The notes beneath the pieces are model-generated. The model worked only from the letters and a program-made list of their open reading frames with translations. It was not told the DNA's origin and did not search any database. A DNA stretch of 14,456 bases from Alphaproteobacteria bacterium UBA4588 (GTDB taxonomy: Bacteria; Pseudomonadota; Alphaproteobacteria; Puniceispirillales; Puniceispirillaceae), in assembly GCA_002387605.1 (NCBI GenBank), contig DGJU01000042.1, forward strand, positions 1-14,456, given 5' to 3'. Below, in pieces: positions 1-7,374 of the stretch. Position numbers and translations under genes: made by a program. Positions within the stretch are counted from its first letter, which is position 1. Each line of letters begins with the position of its first letter.

Positions 1-2
1 CC

Positions 3-104
3 GAACATTACGCCTCTCCACAAAGCGGCAATGAACGCGGCAATAATTTAGAACGCAAAAAAGCCGCCTCAATTGTGAGACAGCTAACTATCTGATATAT
101 ATTT
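3..104 (+). CDS. C-terminal tail of an unidentified protein (5' end outside window)
   Basis: Frame 3 is open from the window edge to a TGA at 102-104 and gives about 33 residues ending in a charged, amphipathic stretch (NLERKKAASIVRQLTI). No start is visible. The spacing of YAS near the start to the final IVRQL is reminiscent of the C-terminus of the lipopolysaccharide assembly lipoprotein LptE, but this is recollection of a family pattern over a very short stretch, so I leave it unnamed. If it is coding, it is probably the last chromosomal gene before the island. It could also be chance open frame. Confidence 0.3.
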
Positions 105-112
105 ATAATATT

Positions 113-160
113 TGGTTGCGGGGCAGGATTTGAACCTGCGACCTTCAGGTTATGAGCCTT
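113..160 (-). tRNA. 3' fragment of initiator tRNA-Met (CAT), truncated
   Basis: Read on the minus strand this begins in the anticodon stem (AGG, loop CTCATAA, CCT) with anticodon CAT at 152-154. It continues through a variable region, a perfect 5-bp T stem (GCAGG/CCTGC) around TTCAAAT, and the 3' acceptor strand ending in CCA. The AAGGTC before the T arm and CCCGCAACCA at the end are typical of bacterial initiator tRNA. The D arm and 5' acceptor strand are absent: the sequence upstream (161-192) is AT-rich and unrelated. The acceptor 3' strand also looks one C short of the usual run. It is therefore a non-functional remnant, of the kind left when an element integrates into a tRNA gene and displaces its 3' end. 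Confidence 0.8.
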
Positions 161-192
161 ATATTTTGACAAAATCTTAAAGGACATATATT

Positions 193-540
193 TCAATATG
201 GCATTGGCTGGCAATTTTCGCATACAAATGCTCGACGCCCATTGATTTCAAAGCGGCTTATTTCTCCCTTACAATCAGGACAGGTTTCCTTCGCAAAAAT
301 ATTGAAATTCTCCCGATATTGGCGTTTGGACCTATTCGCGCCTCTCTTTGTTATAATAGCGTTGTGTTTTACGCCAAGCGTGAGCAAAGCTTTTGCGTCA
401 TTCCAAATACGGTCAAAGGTTTGCCGATCGATATTTTTGCCGACCGTTTCTGGGTGCACTGCTTGGCGCCATAAAATTTCTGTCCTATAGATATTTCCAA
501 TACCAGCCATGACAGATTGAAGTTCAGCCGAAGCCCTTAG
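193..540 (-). pseudogene. C-terminal remnant of Fpg/Nei-family DNA glycosylase
   Basis: The reading frame encodes about 105-113 residues matching only the last third of a formamidopyrimidine-DNA glycosylase/endonuclease VIII, normally about 270 residues. It has the H2TH segment around MAGIGNIYRTEILW and then the C-terminal zinc finger C-X2-C-X16-C-X2-C (CPDC ... CENC). Homology extends a few codons upstream of the first ATG (ELQSV), then meets an in-frame TAG near 541, so the catalytic N-terminal Pro/Glu domain is gone. The zinc-finger half cannot be a working glycosylase. It lies 33 bp from the tRNA-fMet fragment, so both broken ends probably belong to the same island boundary. The remnant still uses a clean frame, suggesting the truncation is not ancient. 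Confidence 0.8.
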
Positions 541-581
541 CTAATAATCCAATAATGGCGTATCTGTGTTTTCCCTAGCTT

Positions 582-1163
582 CTAGTTTCCGTGATGCCGC
601 GTCATCATCTGTTCATGGACAGCATCCATTCCACGTTCTGCTAAATCACTCACTTCCATTGCATGTTTTTGCAGGGCCGCCACGACTTCCTGATCAGTAG
701 ATGTTTGAATGACGAGAATTCCAGTCTCAGTCGTTTCGATATCTGTTTTTATCAAATGGCCTTTCTCAAACAATGTAGTTAATGTTGGACTCTGTATGGG
801 CACACCCGGATCACGATTTTCCTCAACGCGGGTAATCATCCCGGCTGCATGACCAATCACAAACGCAGCCATTTCCTCATTGTCTGTTTCAGTTAATGTT
901 TTTATCCCATTTGGAAGCAATTCTACTTTTCTATCGATATCTCTATGATTTCTGAACATTGCCTTGAGTTCTTCAACTTCATGCGTAGTAGTGTCACGAC
1001 CATGAAGCATTGGCATATTGCCTTTGCCATGCTGCATATGCCCACCGCCACTAGAGTGATTGTGCATTTTCATTTGCGCGTATGCCGTTGCTGACCCAAG
1101 ACCAAGAACAAAAATTGCAACTGCTCCAGCTATTGTGAATGTCTTTTTCGTAATTACTATCAT
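582..1163 (-). CDS. Secreted His/Met-rich protein of unknown function
   Basis: 193 residues. An N-terminal signal peptide (KK, then a hydrophobic core at about 9-23, cleavage likely after AYA at residue 29) points to export to the periplasm. The mature N-terminus is a flexible His/Met/Gly-rich segment (residues 30-55, at least six His and several Met), a composition typical of copper or other soft-metal binding. The following about 135 residues are a soluble, mostly helical, Cys-free domain with motifs LPNGIKTLTETD, HAAGMI, DPGVPIQSPTL and HAMEVSDLAERGMDAVHEQMM. I have the impression that similar unnamed proteins occur near sulfur or copper genes in alphaproteobacteria, but I cannot assign a function. 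The ATG is supported by AAGGAA seven bases upstream. It follows the Cio genes after a 230-bp gap containing an inverted repeat, so it may have its own promoter. Confidence 0.8.
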   Translation of the reverse strand: MIVITKKTFTIAGAVAIFVLGLGSATAYAQMKMHNHSSGGGHMQHGKGNMPMLHGRDTTTHEVEELKAMFRNHRDIDRKVELLPNGIKTLTETDNEEMAAFVIGHAAGMITRVEENRDPGVPIQSPTLTTLFEKGHLIKTDIETTETGILVIQTSTDQEVVAALQKHAMEVSDLAERGMDAVHEQMMTRHHGN

Positions 1164-1393
1164 GATCAGATTCCTTGAATAATGTCAGATCTAATTAAGG
1201 TTGGACTGCAAGATACATAACTAATTAGTTGATTATGTATTTCATAAACCAGTGACGTGATTGAAGGGCTGGGAATTTCTTTGAAAAGGTAAGCAACAAG
1301 GGCACTGATGGCTTTGTTTTCGTCTTCATTAAACGACGTTTCAATAATTGTTTAGATAGCGAATAGGTTAGCGTCTTTGGTAAACATGCGCCA
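1164..1393. other. Intergenic region with AT-rich inverted repeat
   Basis: This gap between the DUF2474-like gene and the His/Met-rich gene has no convincing gene. At 1213-1220 and 1233-1240 there is a perfect 8-bp inverted repeat (ATACATAA/TTATGTAT), and inside it a perfect 12-bp palindrome AACTAATTAGTT (1219-1230). The 11-mer AAGATACATAA at 1210-1220 also occurs, on the minus strand, in the NsrR-like box at 8292-8314. An operator or promoter for the downstream minus-strand gene is plausible, but I see no clear -35/-10 pair. On the minus strand a frame is open from about 1348 to 1166 without a usable start codon; I do not call it. Confidence 0.4.
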
Positions 1394-1498
1394 TCACAGC
1401 ACGGTTTTAATCAGCATCCCAATGATAGTTAGAGAAAGAACCCCTGCGGCCCATAATCCAATAAACCAGGCTATTTTTTTTGTTTGTGACTTCAGCAT
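1394..1498 (-). CDS. 34-aa DUF2474-like small membrane protein of the Cio oxidase
   Basis: A short frame gives 34 residues: a basic N-terminus (MLKSQTKK), then a single hydrophobic helix with WFIGLWAAGVLSL and a short basic tail. The WF-GLW-AGV-L pattern is that of the DUF2474 family, small single-span peptides encoded directly downstream of cydB/cioB-like genes. By analogy with CydX it may be an assembly or stability subunit of the bd-type oxidase; that role is inferred. The ATG overlaps the cioB stop codon as TAATG, implying translational coupling. No other gene competes for this stretch. It is short enough to be missed by standard gene calling. Confidence 0.85.
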   Translation of the reverse strand: MLKSQTKKIAWFIGLWAAGVLSLTIIGMLIKTVL

Positions 1499-2502
1499 TA
1501 ATGATATCCCTCACCTGATTTCGTCTTTCCCCGAAACACCCAATAGCTATAAGTGGTGTAGGCAATAATGATCGGCAGCAAAACAGCTGTGCCTACGAGC
1601 AGAAAACGTAAGCTTTCATCTGGGGCCGCCGCCTGCCAAATCGTAATTGAGGGTGGTATCATATGAGGATAAAGACTTATCCCAAGCCCGATATAGCTCG
1701 CTAAAAACAGTCCAAGAGTTAAGATAAATGGCAAATTATCTCTCTTAGCATTCAAGCTGAGGGCAAGACCAACAAACAAACCAAATGTTATAAGCGGTAC
1801 AATGCTGACATAATAAACAGAAGGGGAGGAGAACCAACGCGCCATGAATTTTGCATCAAGAAATGGTGTCCATATGCTTACTACCGCCATCACAACTGCC
1901 ATTGCTGCCATTAAATACCACGCCAGATAATAGGCTCTGCTGTTAAGGGCGTGATCAGTCTTCATAATAAGCCATGTTGCCCCTAGCAAAGCATAACCCG
2001 CCACAAGGGCAACACCGCACATTACGCTAAAAGGGGTAAGCCAATCCCACCAGCCGCCAGCATAAGCCCGGGACTCAACCTCGATACCTTGGATTAAAGC
2101 GCCAAGAATAATACCTTGCGATACCGCCGCCGTTAATGAGCCCAAAAAGAACGACAAATCCCAGGCTGTTTTCCACCGGCTTGTCCGCCAGCGAAACTCA
2201 AAGGCCACACCCCGAAATATCAACCCGATTAACATAGCCATTATCGGCGCATAAAGGGCTGGCAAAATAATCGCATAAGCCATCGGGAAAACAGCGAAAA
2301 GACCGCCGCCGCCCAGAACAAGCCAAGTCTCGTTTCCATCCCACACAGGTGCCACTGTGTTCATTGCCTGATCGCGATGCCGAACCCCCTTAAGCAAAGG
2401 AAATAAAATGCCAATGCCAAGATCAAAACCATCAAGAATGACATAAGCCAGAATAGCAACCGCGATAAGCCCTGCCCAAATAAATGCCAGATCAAATATC
2501 AT
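1498..2502 (-). CDS. cioB: Cytochrome bd-type (cyanide-insensitive) quinol oxidase subunit II
   Basis: 334 residues, about eight or nine membrane helices, full length for CydB/CioB. The family signatures DGFDLGIG (residues 24-31) and WDGNETWLV (54-62) are present, as is the conserved basic FRWR segment after the third helix. Subunit II forms the heterodimer with CioA in the inner membrane and stabilises haem d; the complex oxidises quinol and reduces oxygen to water without proton pumping. The gene begins 11 bp after cioA and ends in a one-base overlap with the small DUF2474-like gene. It is assigned to the Cio subgroup mainly from its partner subunit's short Q loop and the DUF2474 neighbour. 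Confidence 0.93.
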   Translation of the reverse strand: MIFDLAFIWAGLIAVAILAYVILDGFDLGIGILFPLLKGVRHRDQAMNTVAPVWDGNETWLVLGGGGLFAVFPMAYAIILPALYAPIMAMLIGLIFRGVAFEFRWRTSRWKTAWDLSFFLGSLTAAVSQGIILGALIQGIEVESRAYAGGWWDWLTPFSVMCGVALVAGYALLGATWLIMKTDHALNSRAYYLAWYLMAAMAVVMAVVSIWTPFLDAKFMARWFSSPSVYYVSIVPLITFGLFVGLALSLNAKRDNLPFILTLGLFLASYIGLGISLYPHMIPPSITIWQAAAPDESLRFLLVGTAVLLPIIIAYTTYSYWVFRGKTKSGEGYH

Positions 2503-2513
2503 GCCTGTCTCCG

Positions 2514-3923
2514 TTATCCGATGGTTTGCGGTTGGTTATTATCAGGCTGGGCGGCAAGGCCGCCTGCTGCACGTAAAGGGATGCCTTTTTCTAAACCAGA
2601 TTCACCATTTTGTGGCTTTTTGCTCATCAGCCGCAGGATATAAAAAACACCTGTGCCAAACACAATGAAATATACCCCGGCAAATACCGCGAGTGAAATA
2701 GCAACAGCCGGCGCATCCAGCGGCGAAGCTGAGTCAACTGTTTTCAACACCCCATAGACAGTATAAGGCTGGCGCCCTATTTCAGTTGTAATCCAGCCAG
2801 CAAGAACAGCTACAAAACCAGACGGCCCCATTACCATTGCCATCATATAGGTCACTGGCGCATCGAACAGCTTGCCCCTTAGCCGCAACCATAATGACCA
2901 GAACCCAAGCATCATCATCGCAACGCCGATGCCCACCATTACCCTGAATGACCAAAAAACAATTGTTGCATTCGGCCTGTCTTCGACAGGCCAAGCCTTT
3001 AGCCCTTTCACCTCGCCGTCCCACTCATGGGTGAGGATCATAGATCCAAGTTTGGGAATCTCTATGGCATATTTTGTTTCTTCTGCCACCATATCCGGCA
3101 GTCCAAATAAAATCAGTGGCGCACCTTTTTGAGTCTCAAAATGACCTTCCATTGCAGCCACTTTAGCTGGCTGATGCTCAAGCGTATTCAGACCATGAAT
3201 ATCGCCAGCAATAATCTGCAAGGGCGCAACGATAGCTGCCATCCACATCGCCATCGAAAACATCACGCGCGCTGCTTTATTCGTTCTGTCTTTCAGAAGA
3301 TGATATGCGCCTACCCCGCCAACAACAAAGGCTGTTGTCAGATAAGCGGCCAACACCATATGAACCAGCCTATAAGGGAATGAGGGATTAAAAATAATTT
3401 CCCACCAGTTGAGGGGGATAAATTGCCCAACCTCATTAAAGCCATAGCCAGCCGGCGTATGCATCCAGCTATTGACCGACAAAATCCAAAATGCAGAAAA
3501 CAGCGTCCCAATGGCAACCATCAATGTGGCAAAGAAATGTAACCCTTTGCCAACCTTATTCATGCCAAAAAGCATGACGCCCAAAAACCCTGCTTCAAGA
3601 AAGAAAGCGGATAGAACCTCATAGCCCATCAACGGCCCCAGAACTGGCCCTGTCTTATCTGAGAATACAGACCAGTTTGTGCCGAACTGATATGACATAA
3701 CAATGCCAGACACCACGCCCATCCCAAATGCAAGCGCGAAAATCTTAAGCCAATATGTGAATAAATCCATATAGACCTGTCGGCCTGTTTTCAGCCAAAG
3801 CGCCTCCAAAACAGCAAGATATGAGGCAAGCCCAATAGAAAATGCCGGAAAAATAATATGAAAGGACACAGTAAACGCAAATTGTATCCGGGCCAGATCA
3901 ATAGCAAGAGGAAGGTCTGTCAT
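2514..3923 (-). CDS. cioA: Cytochrome bd-type (cyanide-insensitive) quinol oxidase subunit I
   Basis: 469 residues, the usual length for CioA. Haem-binding positions expected from E. coli CydA are all present: His22 (VSFHIIFP), Glu102 and Glu110 (GYEVLSAFFLEAGF), His188 (YRLVHMVLAAY), and Arg327/Met329 (FWSFRVMVG). The quinol-site pair Lys254/Glu259 sits in QPAKVAAMEG. The Q loop is short, as in Cio rather than long-loop CydA enzymes, and GRQPYTVYG is seen at 383-391. Cytochrome bd oxidases of this type tolerate cyanide, sulfide and NO, which fits its place behind sulfide:quinone oxidoreductase: it can re-oxidise the quinol that SQR makes when other oxidases are inhibited. Its ATG overlaps the stop of the SulP gene by 4 nt (ATGA), with AAGGAG just upstream. 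Confidence 0.95.
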   Translation of the reverse strand: MTDLPLAIDLARIQFAFTVSFHIIFPAFSIGLASYLAVLEALWLKTGRQVYMDLFTYWLKIFALAFGMGVVSGIVMSYQFGTNWSVFSDKTGPVLGPLMGYEVLSAFFLEAGFLGVMLFGMNKVGKGLHFFATLMVAIGTLFSAFWILSVNSWMHTPAGYGFNEVGQFIPLNWWEIIFNPSFPYRLVHMVLAAYLTTAFVVGGVGAYHLLKDRTNKAARVMFSMAMWMAAIVAPLQIIAGDIHGLNTLEHQPAKVAAMEGHFETQKGAPLILFGLPDMVAEETKYAIEIPKLGSMILTHEWDGEVKGLKAWPVEDRPNATIVFWSFRVMVGIGVAMMMLGFWSLWLRLRGKLFDAPVTYMMAMVMGPSGFVAVLAGWITTEIGRQPYTVYGVLKTVDSASPLDAPAVAISLAVFAGVYFIVFGTGVFYILRLMSKKPQNGESGLEKGIPLRAAGGLAAQPDNNQPQTIG

Positions 3924-5707
3924 TTCATATAACTCCTTGGGCTTGCGCCCTCAACTTTTGGCACAGAAATATGTGATGGTATATCAGCCGTTAACGCCTT
4001 TACAGCATCCATATGTGACAGGAATACCTGACCAGAGATGTGTGTGGTAAAGGCAATACGGTTCAACCGGTCCATAACCGGCCCTTTTACCTCAGAGAGG
4101 TGAAAGGAAACATTCATCGAGTGTAATTTTTCGTTGATTGCCTCAAGAGACTCGATCGCACTGGCATCAATCTCATTGATAGCAGAACATTGAAGTACCA
4201 CATGTCTGACTGATTTACTCTCAGCAATATGGGCAGTGAGGAAATCCTCTAAGGCGCGTGCATTGGCAAAATACAGGCTTTGGTCAACCCGAACAGACAA
4301 AAGATTATCCCATATGCGCACCTGATGGCGAAGGACATTCCGAAAATGCTCGGTTCTCCCTACCTGACCAACAACCGCAATATGGGGTCGTGCTGTTTTC
4401 AAAAGATAAAGAGAAATAGACGCAATCACACCTAAAGTGACACCAATTTCAACACCTATCAAAAGCGTCCCTGACAGGGTTAATAACACAGCTGTAAAAT
4501 CAGCTTTTGAATAAACCCAACTGCGTTTCAATACAGACAAATCAACCAGCGATAAAACCGCAACAATAATCGTTGCTGCAAGTGATGCTTTTGGCAAATA
4601 ATATAAAAATGGGGTCAGAAATAATGTAGCAAGCGCAATACCAATAGCGGCAAACGCGCCGGCAGCAGGGGTCGCGGCACCAGCATCATAATTCACAACT
4701 GAACGTGAAAAGCCCCCTGTTACCGGATATCCGCCTGAAAGTGATGAGGCGATATTTGCCGCGCCAAGACCGATTAATTCTTGATCAGGGAAGATGCGTT
4801 CGCGTTTCTTTGCGGCTAATGTCTGGGCAACCGAAACAGATTCAACAAATCCTATTATGGAAATCAAAAATGCTGAACCTGCCAGCTGTATCCATAATTC
4901 AGTATCAAAATCCAGCACAGACAAACCCGGCACAGTTAAACCAGGCAGGCCTTGCGGAATCACCCCTACAATTGAAACACCTTGCATATCAAGATGCAGC
5001 ATTTTTGTGAATAAAATCGTTACTATTATGACGACAACAGGGCCTAGCTTTACAGCGAGCCCAGCAAGCCACTCGCTAACGCCAATAGCCCGCAATAAGG
5101 GCTTTAAGCCGGCTCTTATCCAGAATAAAAACCCAAGCGCTGGCAGGCCAATATATATAGTTGGCCAATGAACAGCATCCCTTTCAGCCCATAATAAGGA
5201 TAATAGCTGGATTATATTATGCCCCGATGCATCAACGCCCAGAATATGTTTTGCCTGACTAAGAGCAATTACAATTCCAGAAGCTGTGATAAATCCAGCA
5301 ACCACGGGGTGGCTTAAGAAATTCGCCAGAACACCCATGCGCAAAATGCCCATCACAAGCAAAATAATCCCCGATAAGCCTGCTAAAACAGCAGCAGCAA
5401 CAATAAGTTGCGTTGGGTCTGTTAAGCCGAGATTGCCGATGGCAGCAGCTGTCATTAGTGAGATGACAGCAACCGGACCAACCGCAAGCGCGGAGCTTGT
5501 GCCAAATATGGCATAAACCACCAAGGGCAGGATTGATGCATATAATCCAATATGCGCTGGCAATCCTGCAAGCAATGCATAGGCAAGTGATTGCGGAATC
5601 AGCATGATTGTCACAATGATAGCGGCAAGCCCGTCATCTGTTAGCTGAGCTGATGAATAGGTGCGTCCCCATGCCAAAATTGGGAAATATGATGTAAACC
5701 GGCCCAT
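3920..5707 (-). CDS. SulP-family anion transporter with STAS domain
   Basis: 595 residues, full length for SulP/SLC26. The N-terminal transport domain carries the signature PQSLAYALLAGLPAHIGLYA (38-57) followed by FGTSSALAVGPVAV (68-81), then about a dozen membrane segments up to residue 435. A cytoplasmic STAS domain follows at about 460-575, with an Asp-Ala-Ser (514-516) at the anti-sigma-antagonist-like regulatory loop. Family members move sulfate, bicarbonate or other anions; the substrate cannot be read from sequence. Between sqr and cioA the natural guess is sulfite or sulfate produced by persulfide oxidation, either direction possible. It starts 11 bp after the sqr stop with an AAGAAGG ribosome site and overlaps cioA by 4 nt, so it belongs to the same transcript. 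Confidence 0.92.
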   Translation of the reverse strand: MGRFTSYFPILAWGRTYSSAQLTDDGLAAIIVTIMLIPQSLAYALLAGLPAHIGLYASILPLVVYAIFGTSSALAVGPVAVISLMTAAAIGNLGLTDPTQLIVAAAVLAGLSGIILLVMGILRMGVLANFLSHPVVAGFITASGIVIALSQAKHILGVDASGHNIIQLLSLLWAERDAVHWPTIYIGLPALGFLFWIRAGLKPLLRAIGVSEWLAGLAVKLGPVVVIIVTILFTKMLHLDMQGVSIVGVIPQGLPGLTVPGLSVLDFDTELWIQLAGSAFLISIIGFVESVSVAQTLAAKKRERIFPDQELIGLGAANIASSLSGGYPVTGGFSRSVVNYDAGAATPAAGAFAAIGIALATLFLTPFLYYLPKASLAATIIVAVLSLVDLSVLKRSWVYSKADFTAVLLTLSGTLLIGVEIGVTLGVIASISLYLLKTARPHIAVVGQVGRTEHFRNVLRHQVRIWDNLLSVRVDQSLYFANARALEDFLTAHIAESKSVRHVVLQCSAINEIDASAIESLEAINEKLHSMNVSFHLSEVKGPVMDRLNRIAFTTHISGQVFLSHMDAVKALTADIPSHISVPKVEGASPRSYMK

Positions 5708-5718
5708 TATTAACCTTC

Positions 5719-7308
5719 TTATTTGGCAATTTGTTTTTGTGGTTTAGCCATCCATTCCTTGCCTTTCAGCATTCCATTCCAATACAGATATGGCAGGATT
5801 TTTTCTTTCAGGAACCACGCAAGCCGTGATGGCTTTGTGCCATTAATAAGCCATTTCGGAAATGACGGGTTGAGGCTGCCGCCATAGCCAAATTCTGCGA
5901 GCACTATCCGGCCACGTTCGACTGTCAAAGGACAGGACCCATAGCCAGTATAACCCATAACAGGTGTCTGGCCGGCCGCCACCGCCAATAAATTCTCGGC
6001 AACGACCGGGGCTTGTTTGCGCACTGCCGCCGCTGTCTTTGCGTTCGGTGTGTTTGCAGCATCACCAAGTGACCAGATATTTGGATAGCGGTTATGCTGC
6101 AATTTTGCGTGATCGACATCCACCCAGCCTGCATCATCCGCAAGAGGGGAATTTGCGATGAATTCATGGGCTTTTTGTGGGGGGCAGACATGGATCATAT
6201 CAAAGGCCTTTTCAACCTGTCTTGTTTTGCCATCAGCATTTGTCTCAGCAAAAGTCGCTATTCTCCGCTCGCCATCAATAGCGATCAGATTTGATGAAAA
6301 GCTCAATTTTGCCTGATATTTTTTGATATATTCCATCAAGGCAGGGACATAATCTGCGACCCCAAACAGAGCCCCGCCAGCATTATTGAAATCAATCTCA
6401 ATATTATCTAACACTTTGGCTCGCATCCAATAATCAGCTGACAGATACATAGCCTTTTGTGGTGCACCAGCACATTTAATCGGCATTGAAGGCTGGGTGA
6501 AAAGCGCTCTTCCTTTTTTCATCGAACTCACCAGCTCCCAAGTATAAGGCGCAAGGTCAAAACGGTAATTTGATGTCACGCCATTGCGGCCAAGTGTCTC
6601 TTCAAGACCTTTGATGGCGTGCCAGTCAAGCGCTAATCCCGGGCAAACAACCAATTGATCATAAGTTAAAAGATCGCCGTTTTCGAGCGTCACACTATTG
6701 TGCTCCGGGTTAAAAGTGCAAGCTCCTGACTTCACCCAGCGAACACCGCCTGGCATCTGACTTGCCATTTTTTTAACAGTTGAGCCACACTCAAAAATAC
6801 CAGCGCCAACCATGGTCCAGCCAGGCTGATAATAATGCACATCAGAGGGATCAAGGATTGTTATCTGCACATCTGCTGAGCGTTCCATAAGGCTGGACGC
6901 CGTGGCAATACCGCTAGCGCCCCCACCAATGATAATAATCTTCGTTGAAGGAGATTTACGCTCATGACTACTTTTGATATTTTTTTGTTGAGCAGCCTGA
7001 AACAGCTGTTTTGCGCGGTTTCCAGAACGGCAATAAGCCAATATCGGTGTCTGTACATCCCCTAACAAAAATGCCAATTTTTCGATTTGCTTATCTTCCA
7101 TGCTGTTTGCTGAAACGGGAATGTAGAAAAATTTTATGCCGTTTTTACTGGCCAGCGCCCCAATCTCATCACTTGGAACAGCGCCCGGCTCATGATCTGG
7201 GCGATTGCAAATAATGGTTTTGAAACCCAAAGCCGCAATCTCATTCAGATCATCAATCTGGATTTGCGGGGAAACAGAAAATACGTCATTAACGGCTGTA
7301 ATATTCAT
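5719..7308 (-). CDS. sqr: DUF442 sulfurtransferase-like domain fused to type II sulfide:quinone oxidoreductase
   Basis: 529 residues, two domains. Residues 1-110 are a DUF442 (Blh N-terminal, phosphatase/rhodanese-like) domain with active-site loop YCRSGNRA (Cys93). Residues 120-525 are an SQR close in pattern to the mitochondrial (type II) enzyme: FAD-binding GGGASG (128-133), HYYQPGWTMVGAG (158-170), PIKCAGAPQK with redox Cys279, GWVDVD and LQH, LGDAANTPNAKTAAAV (second FAD site), YGSCPLTV with redox Cys459, and a C-terminal amphipathic LPYLYWN region for membrane attachment. It oxidises sulfide to a Cys persulfide and reduces quinone. The N-terminal domain may accept sulfane sulfur or pass it to glutathione before the dioxygenase acts; this is inferred. 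SD GGAG precedes the ATG. No defects seen. Confidence 0.93.
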   Translation of the reverse strand: MNITAVNDVFSVSPQIQIDDLNEIAALGFKTIICNRPDHEPGAVPSDEIGALASKNGIKFFYIPVSANSMEDKQIEKLAFLLGDVQTPILAYCRSGNRAKQLFQAAQQKNIKSSHERKSPSTKIIIIGGGASGIATASSLMERSADVQITILDPSDVHYYQPGWTMVGAGIFECGSTVKKMASQMPGGVRWVKSGACTFNPEHNSVTLENGDLLTYDQLVVCPGLALDWHAIKGLEETLGRNGVTSNYRFDLAPYTWELVSSMKKGRALFTQPSMPIKCAGAPQKAMYLSADYWMRAKVLDNIEIDFNNAGGALFGVADYVPALMEYIKKYQAKLSFSSNLIAIDGERRIATFAETNADGKTRQVEKAFDMIHVCPPQKAHEFIANSPLADDAGWVDVDHAKLQHNRYPNIWSLGDAANTPNAKTAAAVRKQAPVVAENLLAVAAGQTPVMGYTGYGSCPLTVERGRIVLAEFGYGGSLNPSFPKWLINGTKPSRLAWFLKEKILPYLYWNGMLKGKEWMAKPQKQIAK

Positions 7309-7374
7309 GAAAAATGCTCCAAGACTATAAATAAGTAGCGGCTAAAGCAGTAAGCCATGCCCGAGGGCCTAGCG

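Noticed and set aside
163..175. 13-base palindrome ATTTTG-A-CAAAAT next to the tRNA-fMet fragment
   Set aside because: It is short and AT-rich and not repeated elsewhere in the window; it could be chance. Noted only as a possible recombination core.
8..223. 71-residue minus-strand frame across the tRNA fragment
   Set aside because: It runs through the tRNA sequence and the glycosylase end, with no ribosome site and no protein-like pattern.
541..600. Small hairpin CTAG-AAG-CTAG at the stop of the His/Met-rich gene as terminator
   Set aside because: The four-base stem is too short and there is no T run on the transcribed strand.
1166..1348. Minus-strand open frame of about 60 codons between the DUF2474-like and His/Met-rich genes
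   Set aside because: There is no ATG, GTG or TTG start with a ribosome site, it overlaps the inverted repeat, and it has no recognised motif. It could be a degenerate gene end, but the evidence is too weak.
1377..1568. Plus-strand frame antisense to the oxidase peptide and the cioB end
   Set aside because: It is a shadow of two well-supported minus-strand genes.
4705..5171. Plus-strand frames antisense to the SulP gene
   Set aside because: Their codons mirror the strongly supported transporter frame, and no motif is present.
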